Assembly (NCBI GenBank): GCA_001275005.1
Contig: JWZX01002855.1
Location: forward strand, 1-21,910
Length of the DNA: 21,910 bases
Direction of reading: 5' to 3'
Origin: Chrysochromulina tobinii
Lineage: Eukaryota; Haptophyta; Prymnesiales; Chrysochromulinaceae
Each line of letters starts with the position of its first letter. Within the stretch, counting starts at the first letter, position 1. Made by a program: the position numbers and the translations under genes. Below, in pieces: positions 6,501-14,108 of this stretch. A model generated the notes under the pieces. It was not told the DNA's origin. It made no database searches and saw only the letters and a list, made by a program, of their open reading frames with translations.

Positions 6501-9189
6501 GACGCCTGCAGAGTCGCCCTTGGCGCGGGTGGCCTCGAGGCTCGGGGCGACAACCCTCGGGGGTGCTTTGGCCCGAAGTGACTCCTTCAACAGATTAGCC
6601 GTCAAGTTGGCACCCCATCCTTCGCCGTCACGAAAGTGGAATGCGGCGCATGCGGCGCTAGTCGACGAGCGCGATGCGGCCCTTGCCCAATCGCACGCTG
6701 ACGCTGCCGCCGCTCGTATCTACAAGTCACAAGCTCTGAGCATGGCGCAAGAGCTGCAGGCGGTCGTCGCAGCCCTCTCGCCGACACGGCCCAGTGCTAC
6801 AATGCCTCTCGAGTCTCCGTGGTCGCTGAGTAGGGGGTGTTCGTCGTCCTCGGATGATCTGAGTCCATGGTCTGCAGCGCGATCGCCTACACAAGTGTCT
6901 GCAGCGGCAGCCATGGAGATGACACGGTCGCGAATCGGCTTTTGCCTGCAGCGCATCTGCAGCAGTGAGAGTATGTCAGAGCCCGCAGCGCGTACGGGGA
7001 CCTTGTCGGGGGCGGCAACACCAGTCTGGCTCCAACACGCCGCTGATGCCCTGGCGCCGGCGACTGCGGTCGCCACACCTGCACCATTGCCGCTACCGCC
7101 GCCCGTTGCGAAGGCGGCAGCCAGCCCTGGTGCCAAAGGGCCTATTGATGCCCCTACTTCGCCCTCTTCTCCCGACATTGGGAGGGCCATTGGGAAGGCG
7201 ATGTCGTTTGTGTTTGTCGAGTCGCCGCTAGCGCTCTTCAAATCGAGTGGCCACGTCATCGATGGGATGGCCCATCCCGAAGCCGCCAAGAGCGACGATC
7301 TCATCGAGCGACGCGCAGCGCTCATCAAAGCCAAGGAGGCTGGCTGGCCGTGCGCTGAGGCGCGGGCGGCGGGCTACTCGTGCGCCGACGCAAAGGCGGC
7401 TGGCTACACTCTGGTCGATGCCATGGCGGCCGGCTGGTCTACCCAAGAGCTGCTGAATGCGGGCTACATCAACCAGGCTCTCGCATCGCGACTCGATGCG
7501 ATCGCCGCGCACTCGCCTGGTGACGAGGCGCGTCCCGAAGTTGGTGGTGGTGGCGTTGGCACCGCCCACTCTGATGGCAACGACGTCAACAACTCTCTAG
7601 CTTCTGCCCTCGCTCCGCTCGAGACCCTCCAGATGTTCAACCAAAACCAGATGACCATCGAGTTGGTGCGGCGTGAAGCACGTGACGGTGAGCTCCGCCT
7701 GAGCTCCGAGTTCCAACAACTCAAGACGCTTCTCGAAGATGAGCGGCAGCAGAGGAAGGCGACTGAAGCTCAGATGAGGGAGCTTCGCAAGCTCTGCGAC
7801 CAGTCAGTCTCCTCGTCGCCTGCACGGCACGAGGAGCTCGAGGCTCAGATTGAGGAGATGCGCGAGGTGCTGAGCGACACCATTGTCTCGCTCTGCGACC
7901 CGTCGGCGTCCTCGGCAATCATCTCCAAGGCACGGCAGAATCATCTTGCATCTTCGGCGTCCTTGGCAGGGCGGATGACTCCGGCAATCAGTGACAATCA
8001 ATGGCAATCAGTGGGAATCAGTAGCAATCGATTGCCATCAGTGGCAGGGCGGATGACTCCGCTCCAATACGGCGGCGCTCGACGACTCCGCGCAGGCGAT
8101 GGGACGGCGCGAGGCAACATGGTAGTGCCGCGGATCTCGAACTACGCGCCACCTGTGCAGCCGCCGCCGCCGCCGCCGCCGCGCCCGTCGCTGTCGCGCC
8201 CGTTTAGTGAATCGCCACCGCCAACGCCACCGCGCCCGTCGCTGCAACGCTCGCTGAGTCAATCGCCGCCGCTACCACCACCGCGCCCGTCGCTGTCGCG
8301 CTCGCCGATCAGTGAGTCGCCTCCGCCAACGCCACCGAGACCGTCGCTACATCGCTCGCGCTCCGCACAGCTCCAGGAGCACCCAATGTACTCTCGAGAT
8401 TGCAATCTGGTGACTCTCGAGGACCTTGAGGAAGAAACGGATCTCGATCTTGGCGAGATCGAGAGGAGCGTCGAGCGCTTCGGCAGCATCGCTCCCGCGT
8501 CGGCCATGCTGATGATGAGGGGAGCTTCGCCCGCTTCCGAGGCAGGCCATCTTGATGATGATGATGGGGTTGTGGCCAAGCCCCGAGGCCGACATGTGCC
8601 CGAGGCAAAGGTTGCCGTCCACAGCCAGCCGCCAGGGGGACAGTTTGTCAGGGCGATCTGGTGGCTCTTCGAAGAGGCCACACGGACGATCGTGCAGCCA
8701 GACGTTTCGTCAACACCATCTTCGGGCAAGCGGCTGGCGGCGCCCGCCGAGGGAACGACATTCAAGCAGCAGCCCTCAGCTCTGGCGACTACCTTGGAGG
8801 AGAGCCTCTCGCCTGATCCCGAGCTGCGGCCTGCCGCCGTCCCCTCGAGCCTTCAACGCGCCCGCGCTGCTGCCCATCAAGCCCGCCTTCGGGAGACCTT
8901 CGACGGCGGCGGCGGCGGCGGAAGCGGCGGAAGCGGCGGAAGCGGTGGAACGTGCGATCCGTCGGCAACGACGACAATAGGCTCACCCAGCCCTGCGAGG
9001 CACGTGCGCTTGAGCACCATCGACACGCCGCCGCCGCCGAACGAGCCGCCAGCGTGGCGGAGCACCTTACGCGAGGATCTTACGACGCGCGAGCGTCATC
9101 CCGAGCGTGCAGACTCTCGTGCCGGTGAGAGGGCGGCGCGCGAGAATACAACTTCCTGGGAGCGACCTACGATTGATCTGTATGTATAA
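3511..9189 (+). CDS. Giant proline-rich single-pass membrane protein with a cytoplasmic coiled coil and decapeptide repeats (1892 aa)
   Basis: An unbroken frame of 1892 residues. In order: a Ser/Gly/Asp N-terminus; a proline tract of SPPPP/PPRPS units (about 29-196), as in algal pherophorin-like wall proteins; a compact region of about 130 residues with two cysteines (SCSEPHC); a PPPPPP spacer; a transmembrane helix at about 337-356, followed by CGRRRL and many basic residues, so the inside is downstream; a long Ala/Glu/Lys-rich helical region (about 385-1090); five decapeptide repeats (about 1271-1320); a coiled coil (about 1375-1470); a second proline tract with PPRPSL repeats (about 1550-1610); and a Gly/Ser linker near 1800. 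No N-terminal signal peptide is visible, which is odd for an outside-facing N-terminus; a missing 5' exon or use of the internal helix as a signal anchor are both possible. It may link the cell surface to the cytoskeleton; that is inference. Confidence 0.75.
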   Translation: MTSPSPYTSGDVLGDMSSGDVSSGDFGSSPSPLPPPPPPCSPPPPSPPPPLPPLPSPPPPSSPCPSRAPPSPPPPAPPSPSPPPQSPPPPPPPPSPPPLLPPRPSPPPPSPPPPSPPRPSPPPPSPPPPSPPPPSPPPLLPPRPSPPPPSPPPPSPPPPLPPRPSPPPPSPPPPLSSPPRPSPPPPSPPPPSLPRGAVYVRVQATTVTLAFSIAGTLEDFSNAEREALAGELTEYLSCSEPHCHLHLTFTAASVQVVATLVIPNSQALAGAQAAYDVIALRVQRLTALQPEEATSVLGVNVSSAIAVAIVQNSTATVTVVLPPPPPPSAPNELPANAVLFILLALVLAALAAACWCGRRRLVICLQSKRGKVQLRRLVHRTETIRKIRARPVTIACSSALTASVSSFFAEDPDKAHDKKVLGMPIDPSVTDAKFSLRRLRDAIEATAAMYTSKRRGSALQLVLPAMAEWCLHEAFCGGDASSELIYRAASQLVALEELLAAERSAVGAVVSIYLRDEATAICNRGLGDIYAFELSVRDASDAKESANKALVRGRLWRDRMQSQLGRLHKGLNKAHHVDNLTATRGDTRGFDEEDVHEDEAKRGAVTRGASRRTLASEAAAKAELEKAQAAITEAEAAIAHADAKLAWLATNAQPVTMQLASAARREAESGPLRQAAELLASAYGTLASSSGRVRCGDLLPTEYSPAVKLPAPQETTARHAVYVVQWTLAKRRCKESAALIEEFKKVSLETLLAPAQEKATIEALAQECEGAQLVSSLRAVPFEGKRAHVAAERACRRALTALVAMLGEFRVLLKRKVALAEEYERKDKAARLLGAKLDEVANQVSKLEGELSELIDLRLTEGHAAGSREGAKAAAAVEKASASLEKKSTELAKLELRLRGERAELEQAAADIEAFAAALAADGEGSVFELIAYPMAESARAYATVCASCVDEALDANLDDQPQATAHHLGHLVAGSAASAAAALWKLKLRESEERALTPAESPLARVASRLGATTLGGALARSDSFNRLAVKLAPHPSPSRKWNAAHAALVDERDAALAQSHADAAAARIYKSQALSMAQELQAVVAALSPTRPSATMPLESPWSLSRGCSSSSDDLSPWSAARSPTQVSAAAAMEMTRSRIGFCLQRICSSESMSEPAARTGTLSGAATPVWLQHAADALAPATAVATPAPLPLPPPVAKAAASPGAKGPIDAPTSPSSPDIGRAIGKAMSFVFVESPLALFKSSGHVIDGMAHPEAAKSDDLIERRAALIKAKEAGWPCAEARAAGYSCADAKAAGYTLVDAMAAGWSTQELLNAGYINQALASRLDAIAAHSPGDEARPEVGGGGVGTAHSDGNDVNNSLASALAPLETLQMFNQNQMTIELVRREARDGELRLSSEFQQLKTLLEDERQQRKATEAQMRELRKLCDQSVSSSPARHEELEAQIEEMREVLSDTIVSLCDPSASSAIISKARQNHLASSASLAGRMTPAISDNQWQSVGISSNRLPSVAGRMTPLQYGGARRLRAGDGTARGNMVVPRISNYAPPVQPPPPPPPRPSLSRPFSESPPPTPPRPSLQRSLSQSPPLPPPRPSLSRSPISESPPPTPPRPSLHRSRSAQLQEHPMYSRDCNLVTLEDLEEETDLDLGEIERSVERFGSIAPASAMLMMRGASPASEAGHLDDDDGVVAKPRGRHVPEAKVAVHSQPPGGQFVRAIWWLFEEATRTIVQPDVSSTPSSGKRLAAPAEGTTFKQQPSALATTLEESLSPDPELRPAAVPSSLQRARAAAHQARLRETFDGGGGGGSGGSGGSGGTCDPSATTTIGSPSPARHVRLSTIDTPPPPNEPPAWRSTLREDLTTRERHPERADSRAGERAARENTTSWERPTIDLYV
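3598..4095 (+). repeat. Proline-codon tandem repeat (SPPPP / PPRPS units)
   Basis: A CCACCACCGCCGTCG-type 15-mer is repeated many times, interrupted by longer-period variants carrying TTACCGCCACGTCCGTCG. It encodes the extracellular polyproline stalk of the large protein. Its other frames read as Ala/Val/Thr repeats and are not genes. Length variation between strains is likely. Confidence 0.9.
7321..7479 (+). repeat. Decapeptide AGY/AGW repeats in the large membrane protein
   Basis: Five consecutive 10-residue units share the pattern x-A-x-x-A-G-(Y/W)-x-x-x: KAKEAGW, AEARAAGY, ADAKAAGY, VDAMAAGW and QELLNAGY, each 10 residues apart. The DNA copies are diverged, so this is a maintained protein repeat rather than a recent tandem duplication. 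Similar AAGY-type repeats occur in protist proteins; their function is not established. Confidence 0.8.
7962..8061 (+). repeat. Duplicated AGRMTP segment flanking a GGCAATCAGTG tandem
   Basis: TGGCAGGGCGGATGACTCCG occurs twice, about 78 bp apart, encoding AGRMTP each time. Between the copies are several variants of GG(C/G)AATCAGTG and CAATCA, a small tandem array. It lies between the coiled coil and the second proline tract and looks like an in-frame local expansion. Confidence 0.65.
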
Positions 9190-9318
9190 CTTATGCGACC
9201 TACAATCCGCCCCACAATCTCCACGTGAACTACGTAGTAACACTACTCCCACACGACACGCGACAGTCGACACGGCGGTTCGGTTCTCCTTGCACTCCTT
9301 GGTCGCTTCTTCTCGTAT
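9190..9318. other. Short convergent intergenic region
   Basis: It separates the 3' ends of the large membrane protein gene (stop at 9187-9189) and the channel gene (extended stop at 9319-9321). No AATAAA or other signal is recognisable on either strand. Confidence 0.4.
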
Positions 9319-9420
9319 TCAGCGCTTCTTGAGCAGTTCGTTCACATGAAGTGTCAGATTGCCAATCTGATGCCTCAGGGTCTCCATGTCGAAGTCGCTC
9401 GCCTGTTCGTCGATCGACTC
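9319..9420 (-). CDS. Probable C-terminal coiled-coil tail of the channel, in the +1 frame
   Basis: Just past the TGA at 9419-9421, the next frame continues for 33 sense codons to a TGA at 9319-9321. Most third positions are G or C, as in the gene body. It encodes an acidic linker, then a leucine-zipper-like helix (METLRHQIGNLTLHVNELL) with Leu, Ile, Leu, Val and Leu at 4-3-4-3 spacing, ending in KKR. C-terminal coiled coils are common in TRP channels. Joining it needs one base fewer in the GGTGGG run at about 9422-9427, or a +1 shift at the TGA, or a splice: GTGAGT at this spot resembles a donor, but the nearest in-frame AG would make an intron of about 20 nt. A sequencing or assembly error is the simplest reading. 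Confidence 0.55.
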   Translation of the reverse strand, partial: ESIDEQASDFDMETLRHQIGNLTLHVNELLKKR

Positions 9421-11935
9421 ACCCACCACGTCCGACCGGCAGAAAGAGAAACACGGTGCAGCCGAGGATTATAATCCAGGCGAAGAGAATATAAACCGAG
9501 AAAGGGCCAAGGGGGCCTCCTTCTTCCGCCGCGGCAAGGGGGTCGTTCTTGTCCTCCTGATCGGTGGTGTCGTCGTCGTTCGCATCGTCGTCGTGACCTT
9601 TCATCGACGCCTTGCCCTTCTTCGTCTTCTGGTGGACCATGAGGAAGCGCTCGCCGTCTTTGCCTTCGGTGAAGTACGAGCGGCATCTTGCGCCGTCTGC
9701 GCCTTGCGCCTGGTACTCTGACTCCATCGAGAGGAGGATGCGAAGCTTCTCGAGTCGCCAGCGTAACTTGTTGGAGTCCTCAATGCGCTCGTAGGTCTTC
9801 GACATCATCGCGACGAGCGTGTTGATGGCGAGCAAATTGATGCCGACGAGGTAGCACAAGAGAATTCCCTCAAAGAGGAAATGATGCCCCCCAACGGCCG
9901 GAGATTCTCGAATTCTCTTCACCACTTTCTCGACGTCGTCGGAGACATCAGCTTCGAACATCGTCATCACCCAGTAGCGAACCGTGTGCAAGACCGTATG
10001 CTGCGTGCGCTGGTCGCTGTTGGCGATCATCAAGAGAGCATGTGTCCAGGCGGCGAGTAAGGCAATGTACACCGAGAGGAAGCGTGCCACGTCGCGATAG
10101 AGCATCTCCGAGAGCATGACGATGAGCGTACCGCACGACTGGAAGCCGAGCAAGAAGAAGAAGACATAGAACCACGCGCAGAAGGCTGCGACAGCGCCGA
10201 GGAGCCGCGAGGTGGCTAACACCTCGATCGGCGAGTCACTCTGGCCCTGGGTGTTTGCCACGAGCTCGACGAGGAGGGAGAGCAGGAAGGATGTGCAGCC
10301 GAAGAACGACGCGTAGTTCTCAACCGTCCGGGCCCCATTCCGGCCACGAAAGTAGATCGAGACGCCGTGCACTAAAATCTCCCTCAGCTCTACCACGAGT
10401 TTCTGCAAGGCAACGATGAACAGGCCTATGGTGAAGAAGGTGACACATGGCGAGGTGGGCCACGCCCGGCTGGTGACCAGCAGCCGGATGCCAACATGCA
10501 GGTCAGGCGAGTCGTTCAAGGTCGACCACGAGAAGATGGCGAGCAGCACGCTGTATTTGATCATCCGCTTCCAAAAGTCGCGCTGGCCGTACGTGAGCCA
10601 CTTCCTCTGCAGCAGCTCCCACGCAATCTGGCCGTCCTCAAGCAGCTGCCAGCGGTCGAACTTGTCGATGGTGCACAAGAGGCCGTCGTCGCGCTTGGTG
10701 CGGTCGAATTTCGGATCGATGAGCTTGAGGGGAACCAGGCAGCACTCGATCTCTCCATATTTCCAGAGGAGCTTGCAGCCCGCATAAGGATGCTCGCTAT
10801 AGTTGGGCCAGCCGATGATGCGCTCAAGCATCTTCTTCTCGGCGAGGCGCGCCGCGAGCTCAAGCGGAGTGTGATGCTGCACATTCTCCATCGTCTCCAT
10901 CTTCAGGATCTCTGCCTCGGCGCCGTCCGTGTGTTCGTGGACCAACTCATGGACGTGGTTCCACATCTCGACGAGCCCGTGTACGACGCACAGGTGGAAC
11001 AGGTTGTTCTTGTTGGCCGTCTCGCGCGTGAGCAGCCTCTGCGGCGAGACTGCGGCGAGCAGGAGCTCGAGGAGCTCCTTCCGCTTCATCTTGTCCTCAA
11101 CCGGTACACTGCAGATGATGGCCTTCTCCCTCAGCTCCTCCTCCTTGATCGCTCTGTACCCTGCCGCGCCCCTTCTGCAGAGCTGCTGCGCCGCGTCCAG
11201 CAGCATTTTCACGAGCTCGATCTGGTCGTTGGCGACGGCAAACTCAAGTGGCGTCTCGCCAAAGTACACTGACGGCGCGTCCGAGGTGCGCTTCGTTGCA
11301 CGCTTGGGCTCGCCGTTCGCAAAGAAGCTGCCGGAGGCGGGCGAGAGCAGCAACTCGGCGAGGGTGTTCTGCTCTTTGGCCTTATCGAGCAGATATCTCA
11401 CCGCTGCGAGAGCATCTGCTCTGGCCTCGTCCTCCACAGAGGCGACCCAGAGAATGGCGATATGGAGCGAGTTCTCGCCATGGTACGGCGACTTCTCTTT
11501 TGCGGGGTCGGCGTCCAGCCTGTACGTGGTGGCCAAGGAGACCTCATGTTTGACGTGATAATCGATCAAGGCTCTCGCCATTTTGTCCCGCTGGTAGAGA
11601 AATGCCATATGTAGCGGCCGTTCTCCAACCGGTCCAGCTTTGTCGAGCGCTTCCGGGGTCGTGTCCACGATATTCTTGACTTCCTCGACATTATCTCGCT
11701 TCACCTGGTACCAGATGGGACCGAAGTTTCGGTCGCTGTTGCGCAATCGACCTTCGGGATCATCGTGCACGATGCATTGGTCGTGAATGCTCTGGAAGTG
11801 ACAAAATGCACTGGTCGGAGCTAGGGCCGCGGTGAGCTTTTCAAAACTCTTTTGTCTACGTGTCGATACTCCTGGCGGTGAGCCTGACGGTACTCGCGGC
11901 GGCGGCGTCGGCGATCGTGCAGCACGTGGTGACAT
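9419..11935 (-). CDS. TRPV-like cation channel with N-terminal ankyrin-type repeats
   Basis: An 838-residue frame from the ATG at 11935 (weak context, so a 5' exon is possible). Residues about 70-370 hold ankyrin-type repeats, including GERPLHMAFLYQRDKMARALI (about 104), GENSLHIAI (153), GETPLEFAVANDQIELVKMLL (226) and TPLELAARLAEKKML (356); the GENxLHIAI segment is typical of TRPV proteins. A pre-S1 segment (LLQRKWLTYGQRDFWKRMIKY) leads into six hydrophobic segments: S1 about 457-472, S2 496-514, S3 543-561, S4 577-603, S5 617-638 and S6 687-711. A re-entrant pore stretch (HTVRYWVMTMFEADVSDD, about 650-667) lies between S5 and S6, and S6 runs into a TRP-box-like helix (NKLRWRLEKLRILLSMES). 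An acidic linker (about 781-805) is followed by an extra hydrophobic segment at about 811-832, unusual for TRP channels. The frame then stops at a TGA that appears to be a frame break. Expected role: Ca2+-permeable sensory channel; the stimulus is unknown. Confidence 0.88.
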   Translation of the reverse strand: MSPRAARSPTPPPRVPSGSPPGVSTRRQKSFEKLTAALAPTSAFCHFQSIHDQCIVHDDPEGRLRNSDRNFGPIWYQVKRDNVEEVKNIVDTTPEALDKAGPVGERPLHMAFLYQRDKMARALIDYHVKHEVSLATTYRLDADPAKEKSPYHGENSLHIAILWVASVEDEARADALAAVRYLLDKAKEQNTLAELLLSPASGSFFANGEPKRATKRTSDAPSVYFGETPLEFAVANDQIELVKMLLDAAQQLCRRGAAGYRAIKEEELREKAIICSVPVEDKMKRKELLELLLAAVSPQRLLTRETANKNNLFHLCVVHGLVEMWNHVHELVHEHTDGAEAEILKMETMENVQHHTPLELAARLAEKKMLERIIGWPNYSEHPYAGCKLLWKYGEIECCLVPLKLIDPKFDRTKRDDGLLCTIDKFDRWQLLEDGQIAWELLQRKWLTYGQRDFWKRMIKYSVLLAIFSWSTLNDSPDLHVGIRLLVTSRAWPTSPCVTFFTIGLFIVALQKLVVELREILVHGVSIYFRGRNGARTVENYASFFGCTSFLLSLLVELVANTQGQSDSPIEVLATSRLLGAVAAFCAWFYVFFFLLGFQSCGTLIVMLSEMLYRDVARFLSVYIALLAAWTHALLMIANSDQRTQHTVLHTVRYWVMTMFEADVSDDVEKVVKRIRESPAVGGHHFLFEGILLCYLVGINLLAINTLVAMMSKTYERIEDSNKLRWRLEKLRILLSMESEYQAQGADGARCRSYFTEGKDGERFLMVHQKTKKGKASMKGHDDDANDDDTTDQEDKNDPLAAAEEGGPLGPFSVYILFAWIIILGCTVFLFLPVGRGG

Positions 11936-12107
11936 AGGTCCCTACGTTTCGCTGGGCTGTTCTTGTGAGAAGTGCAGCTCCTGTTTCGTCACCCAAGTTC
12001 CGATTTTACGTCGATCGGTCACGGACAAATAGATGCCCGCTTTTGGCAACGCAAATTCTCACACCAATCTAGTTCTGAGCATCGCGAACGTTCGCTGCGC
12101 ACCACAT
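11936..12107 (-). promoter_or_regulatory. Upstream region of the channel gene
   Basis: This 172-bp stretch separates the channel start from the stop of the hydrolase gene upstream on the same strand. It must contain the channel promoter and the hydrolase 3' UTR unless a 5' exon lies elsewhere. No TATA box or AATAAA is recognisable. Confidence 0.3.
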
Positions 12108-14108
12108 TTACGTGAGGTCGTCGTCTTCCTCGCCCACCTCGACGAGGACGGACGCACCCACCGTCCACGGGCCGATCGGAGTCGCATGCGCGTGCTGCGA
12201 CTGCACTCGGTCCAGGTGAAGCGAGCTGACCAGGACGACTGCACTTGTGGGCGAGAGGGGGCTCGCCGCAGGTTGCGCAAGGCTACTGCTGCTGCCCGAC
12301 ACCCGGAGAGCCCAGACAGAGCGCGCAGGCTCCCAATAGATACTCGCGAGCATCCCGGTGGCGAGGCCGGCGGAGCGGTGCCGGATCCACGCGGGCCGAC
12401 CGTTGCGCAGCTCGTTGGCCACGAGATACATGCCGCAGAGCAGATTGAGCGATGTGGGCAGACCAATCAGCCGCAGCGCGGTCGGGACGCATGGGACGCA
12501 GGCAGGGGGCTTCGCGACGTTCACAGCAGCCACGATGGTGCTCACGACGAGCCGGGAGGCGCGAACGGAGCGCCGTTCTTCTGCCGCGCCGCGCAGCACC
12601 TGAAGCATGAACAGCGGCGTGTCGTCGTCGGCCACATTGGTCGCTTCCGGAAGAAAATCGGCGGGTGCGTCCGTCAGGCTCTCGTCGGCGCTCGCGTCGG
12701 CGCTCGCGAGGGCGCTCGTCACGGCGCGCGCCCCCTTGGAGGGCGAGGCTGCAGAGCCCGCCGAGCCGGCGAGGCCACGCAGCCCGTGGGCGAGCCGCTC
12801 TGAGAGCTCCGCGGACGGCTGGCTGATGAGTGCCGCGCGCGCCACGAGCTCGAGGTGATGACGATTTAGGAATCGGCCGGCGGAGTGGCGAACGATGTTG
12901 CCGGGGGTAGCACGCTGGTGCGCCACGCGCCGTGTCGGGCACGCCGCCTTGAGCGCCTGCTCCATGATCCCGATCGCCTCCGCCTCGAGGCCGCGGCGCC
13001 ATGATGGGCGCCTCAAATCGGTGCCCACGCGCCGCCTGGGCGAGCCTGCGGTCGCGCCCTCGTCGTCGGCGAGGCAGTCCAAATCGCCGAGGACCGAGGG
13101 AGGGACGGGCCGGAGGCTCGTGCCACAGCGCACCATGTACGAGTGTACGCGCAGGAAGGAGAGGATGCAGGCGCCCACGAGCGCGGGCTTGTAATGCATC
13201 ATGGTCATGGGCGCGTAGAAGGCGCCTTGATGGCATCCGAGGGTCGCATCCTCTTCAACGTCGCACCAAGGCGGGAAGAGAGGCAGCAGCGGCGCATGGA
13301 AGGCGAGGTCGGCCAACGGCTCATGCGGATAGATCGCGAGCACTCTGCGGAGGCAGGCGCAAGACGAGACATCGATCACGCCGTTGGCCGTCGTCGCGCC
13401 TAGCGGGTCGAGGAACTGCGCCGTCCAAACGAGGTTGCCCGGCACAGGATCGTACAGGCAAAGGTTGAGGCGAAAGCGGGCCTTCTGCGCGGCCTCGAGC
13501 TTTTCGAGCTCCTGCGCAAGCATGAGCGCCGCAATGCCGCCACGGCTCAAGCCGAGCACGTTGATGACGAGCGGCGCATTCGGCCACGCCTTCAGCAAAG
13601 TGCGCACGCGGGTGGCAACCGTCGTGCATTGACTTCGGAGCCCCACCGCCCAGATTACGCCGGCCAGTCCGGCGACGACGCCGCAACCGTCAAATCCCAT
13701 CTTGAGGGCTGTCGGTGCGGCTGGGAGAGTCGTGCTCGGAAGGGTCACGTCGACGCTATTCGTGAGCTCGAAAAAGACTCCGATTTGCGTCGTGATCGGC
13801 TTCAATGTGTTGGCGGTACCTTCAAAATAGACGCTGAGCACAACGAGCGTGGCGTGGAACGGCGGTGGTAGTGGTTTGGATCTCGGTTCCGCCGATCTGC
13901 TCAAATTCGGCGCTGAGGAGGGCGCCGCCGCGCTCAGGTCGACATCGTCGGCTCCAATGACATTGATGTGTCCATTCAATGTCGTCGGCTCCGCTGACAT
14001 CGGCTCCGAATTCGGCGCTGAGGAGGGCGCCGCCTCGCTCAGGTCGACATCGTCGGCTCCGCTGACATTGAAGTGCCCATTCAAGGTCATCGGCTCCCGC
14101 GCAGACAT
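12108..14108 (-). CDS. DUF2235-like alpha/beta serine hydrolase with an N-terminal tandem repeat
   Basis: From the first ATG (14108, MSAREPMTL, G at -3) the protein has 666 residues; the frame opens eight codons earlier at a GTG. Two 35-residue repeats (EP-x-TLNGH-x-NV-x-GADDVDLS) occupy about residues 4-72. The hydrolase core starts near residue 85: VVLSVYFEGTANTL resembles the FDGTxN start of the DUF2235 family; a GFDGCG segment follows near 138; NVLGLSRGGIAALML carries the GxSxG nucleophile elbow (S188); LCLYDPVPGN supplies a candidate acid (D220); and LGCHQGAF a candidate histidine (H293). Best-known DUF2235 relatives are bacterial phospholipase-type effectors and fungal or algal proteins of unknown role. 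The C-terminal half (about 330-666) is Ala/Ser-rich with no recognised domain and ends in EEDDDLT. Substrate and location are unknown; there is no clear signal peptide. Confidence 0.7.
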   Translation of the reverse strand: MSAREPMTLNGHFNVSGADDVDLSEAAPSSAPNSEPMSAEPTTLNGHINVIGADDVDLSAAAPSSAPNLSRSAEPRSKPLPPPFHATLVVLSVYFEGTANTLKPITTQIGVFFELTNSVDVTLPSTTLPAAPTALKMGFDGCGVVAGLAGVIWAVGLRSQCTTVATRVRTLLKAWPNAPLVINVLGLSRGGIAALMLAQELEKLEAAQKARFRLNLCLYDPVPGNLVWTAQFLDPLGATTANGVIDVSSCACLRRVLAIYPHEPLADLAFHAPLLPLFPPWCDVEEDATLGCHQGAFYAPMTMMHYKPALVGACILSFLRVHSYMVRCGTSLRPVPPSVLGDLDCLADDEGATAGSPRRRVGTDLRRPSWRRGLEAEAIGIMEQALKAACPTRRVAHQRATPGNIVRHSAGRFLNRHHLELVARAALISQPSAELSERLAHGLRGLAGSAGSAASPSKGARAVTSALASADASADESLTDAPADFLPEATNVADDDTPLFMLQVLRGAAEERRSVRASRLVVSTIVAAVNVAKPPACVPCVPTALRLIGLPTSLNLLCGMYLVANELRNGRPAWIRHRSAGLATGMLASIYWEPARSVWALRVSGSSSSLAQPAASPLSPTSAVVLVSSLHLDRVQSQHAHATPIGPWTVGASVLVEVGEEDDDLT
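13904..14105. repeat. 105-bp tandem repeat at the 5' end of the hydrolase gene
   Basis: AATTCGGCGCTGAGGAGGGC starts at 13904 and again at 14009, a period of exactly 105 bp, and similarity continues through GCTCAGGTCGACATCGTCGG to near 14105. The period is a multiple of three, giving two 35-residue protein repeats. The high DNA identity points to a recent duplication. Confidence 0.85.

Noticed and set aside
9400-9430. Short spliced intron at GGTGAGT after the channel's last hydrophobic segment
   Set aside because: The nearest usable AG would make an intron of about 20 nt, and the intervening bases themselves read as coding in the +1 frame.
10496-11272. 258-residue plus-strand open frame inside the channel gene
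   Set aside because: It is antisense to the ankyrin region and has no domain; the minus-strand channel explains the sequence.
12283-13236. 317-residue minus-strand frame overlapping the hydrolase gene
   Set aside because: It is Arg/Pro/His-rich and in another frame of a gene with a recognisable nucleophile elbow.
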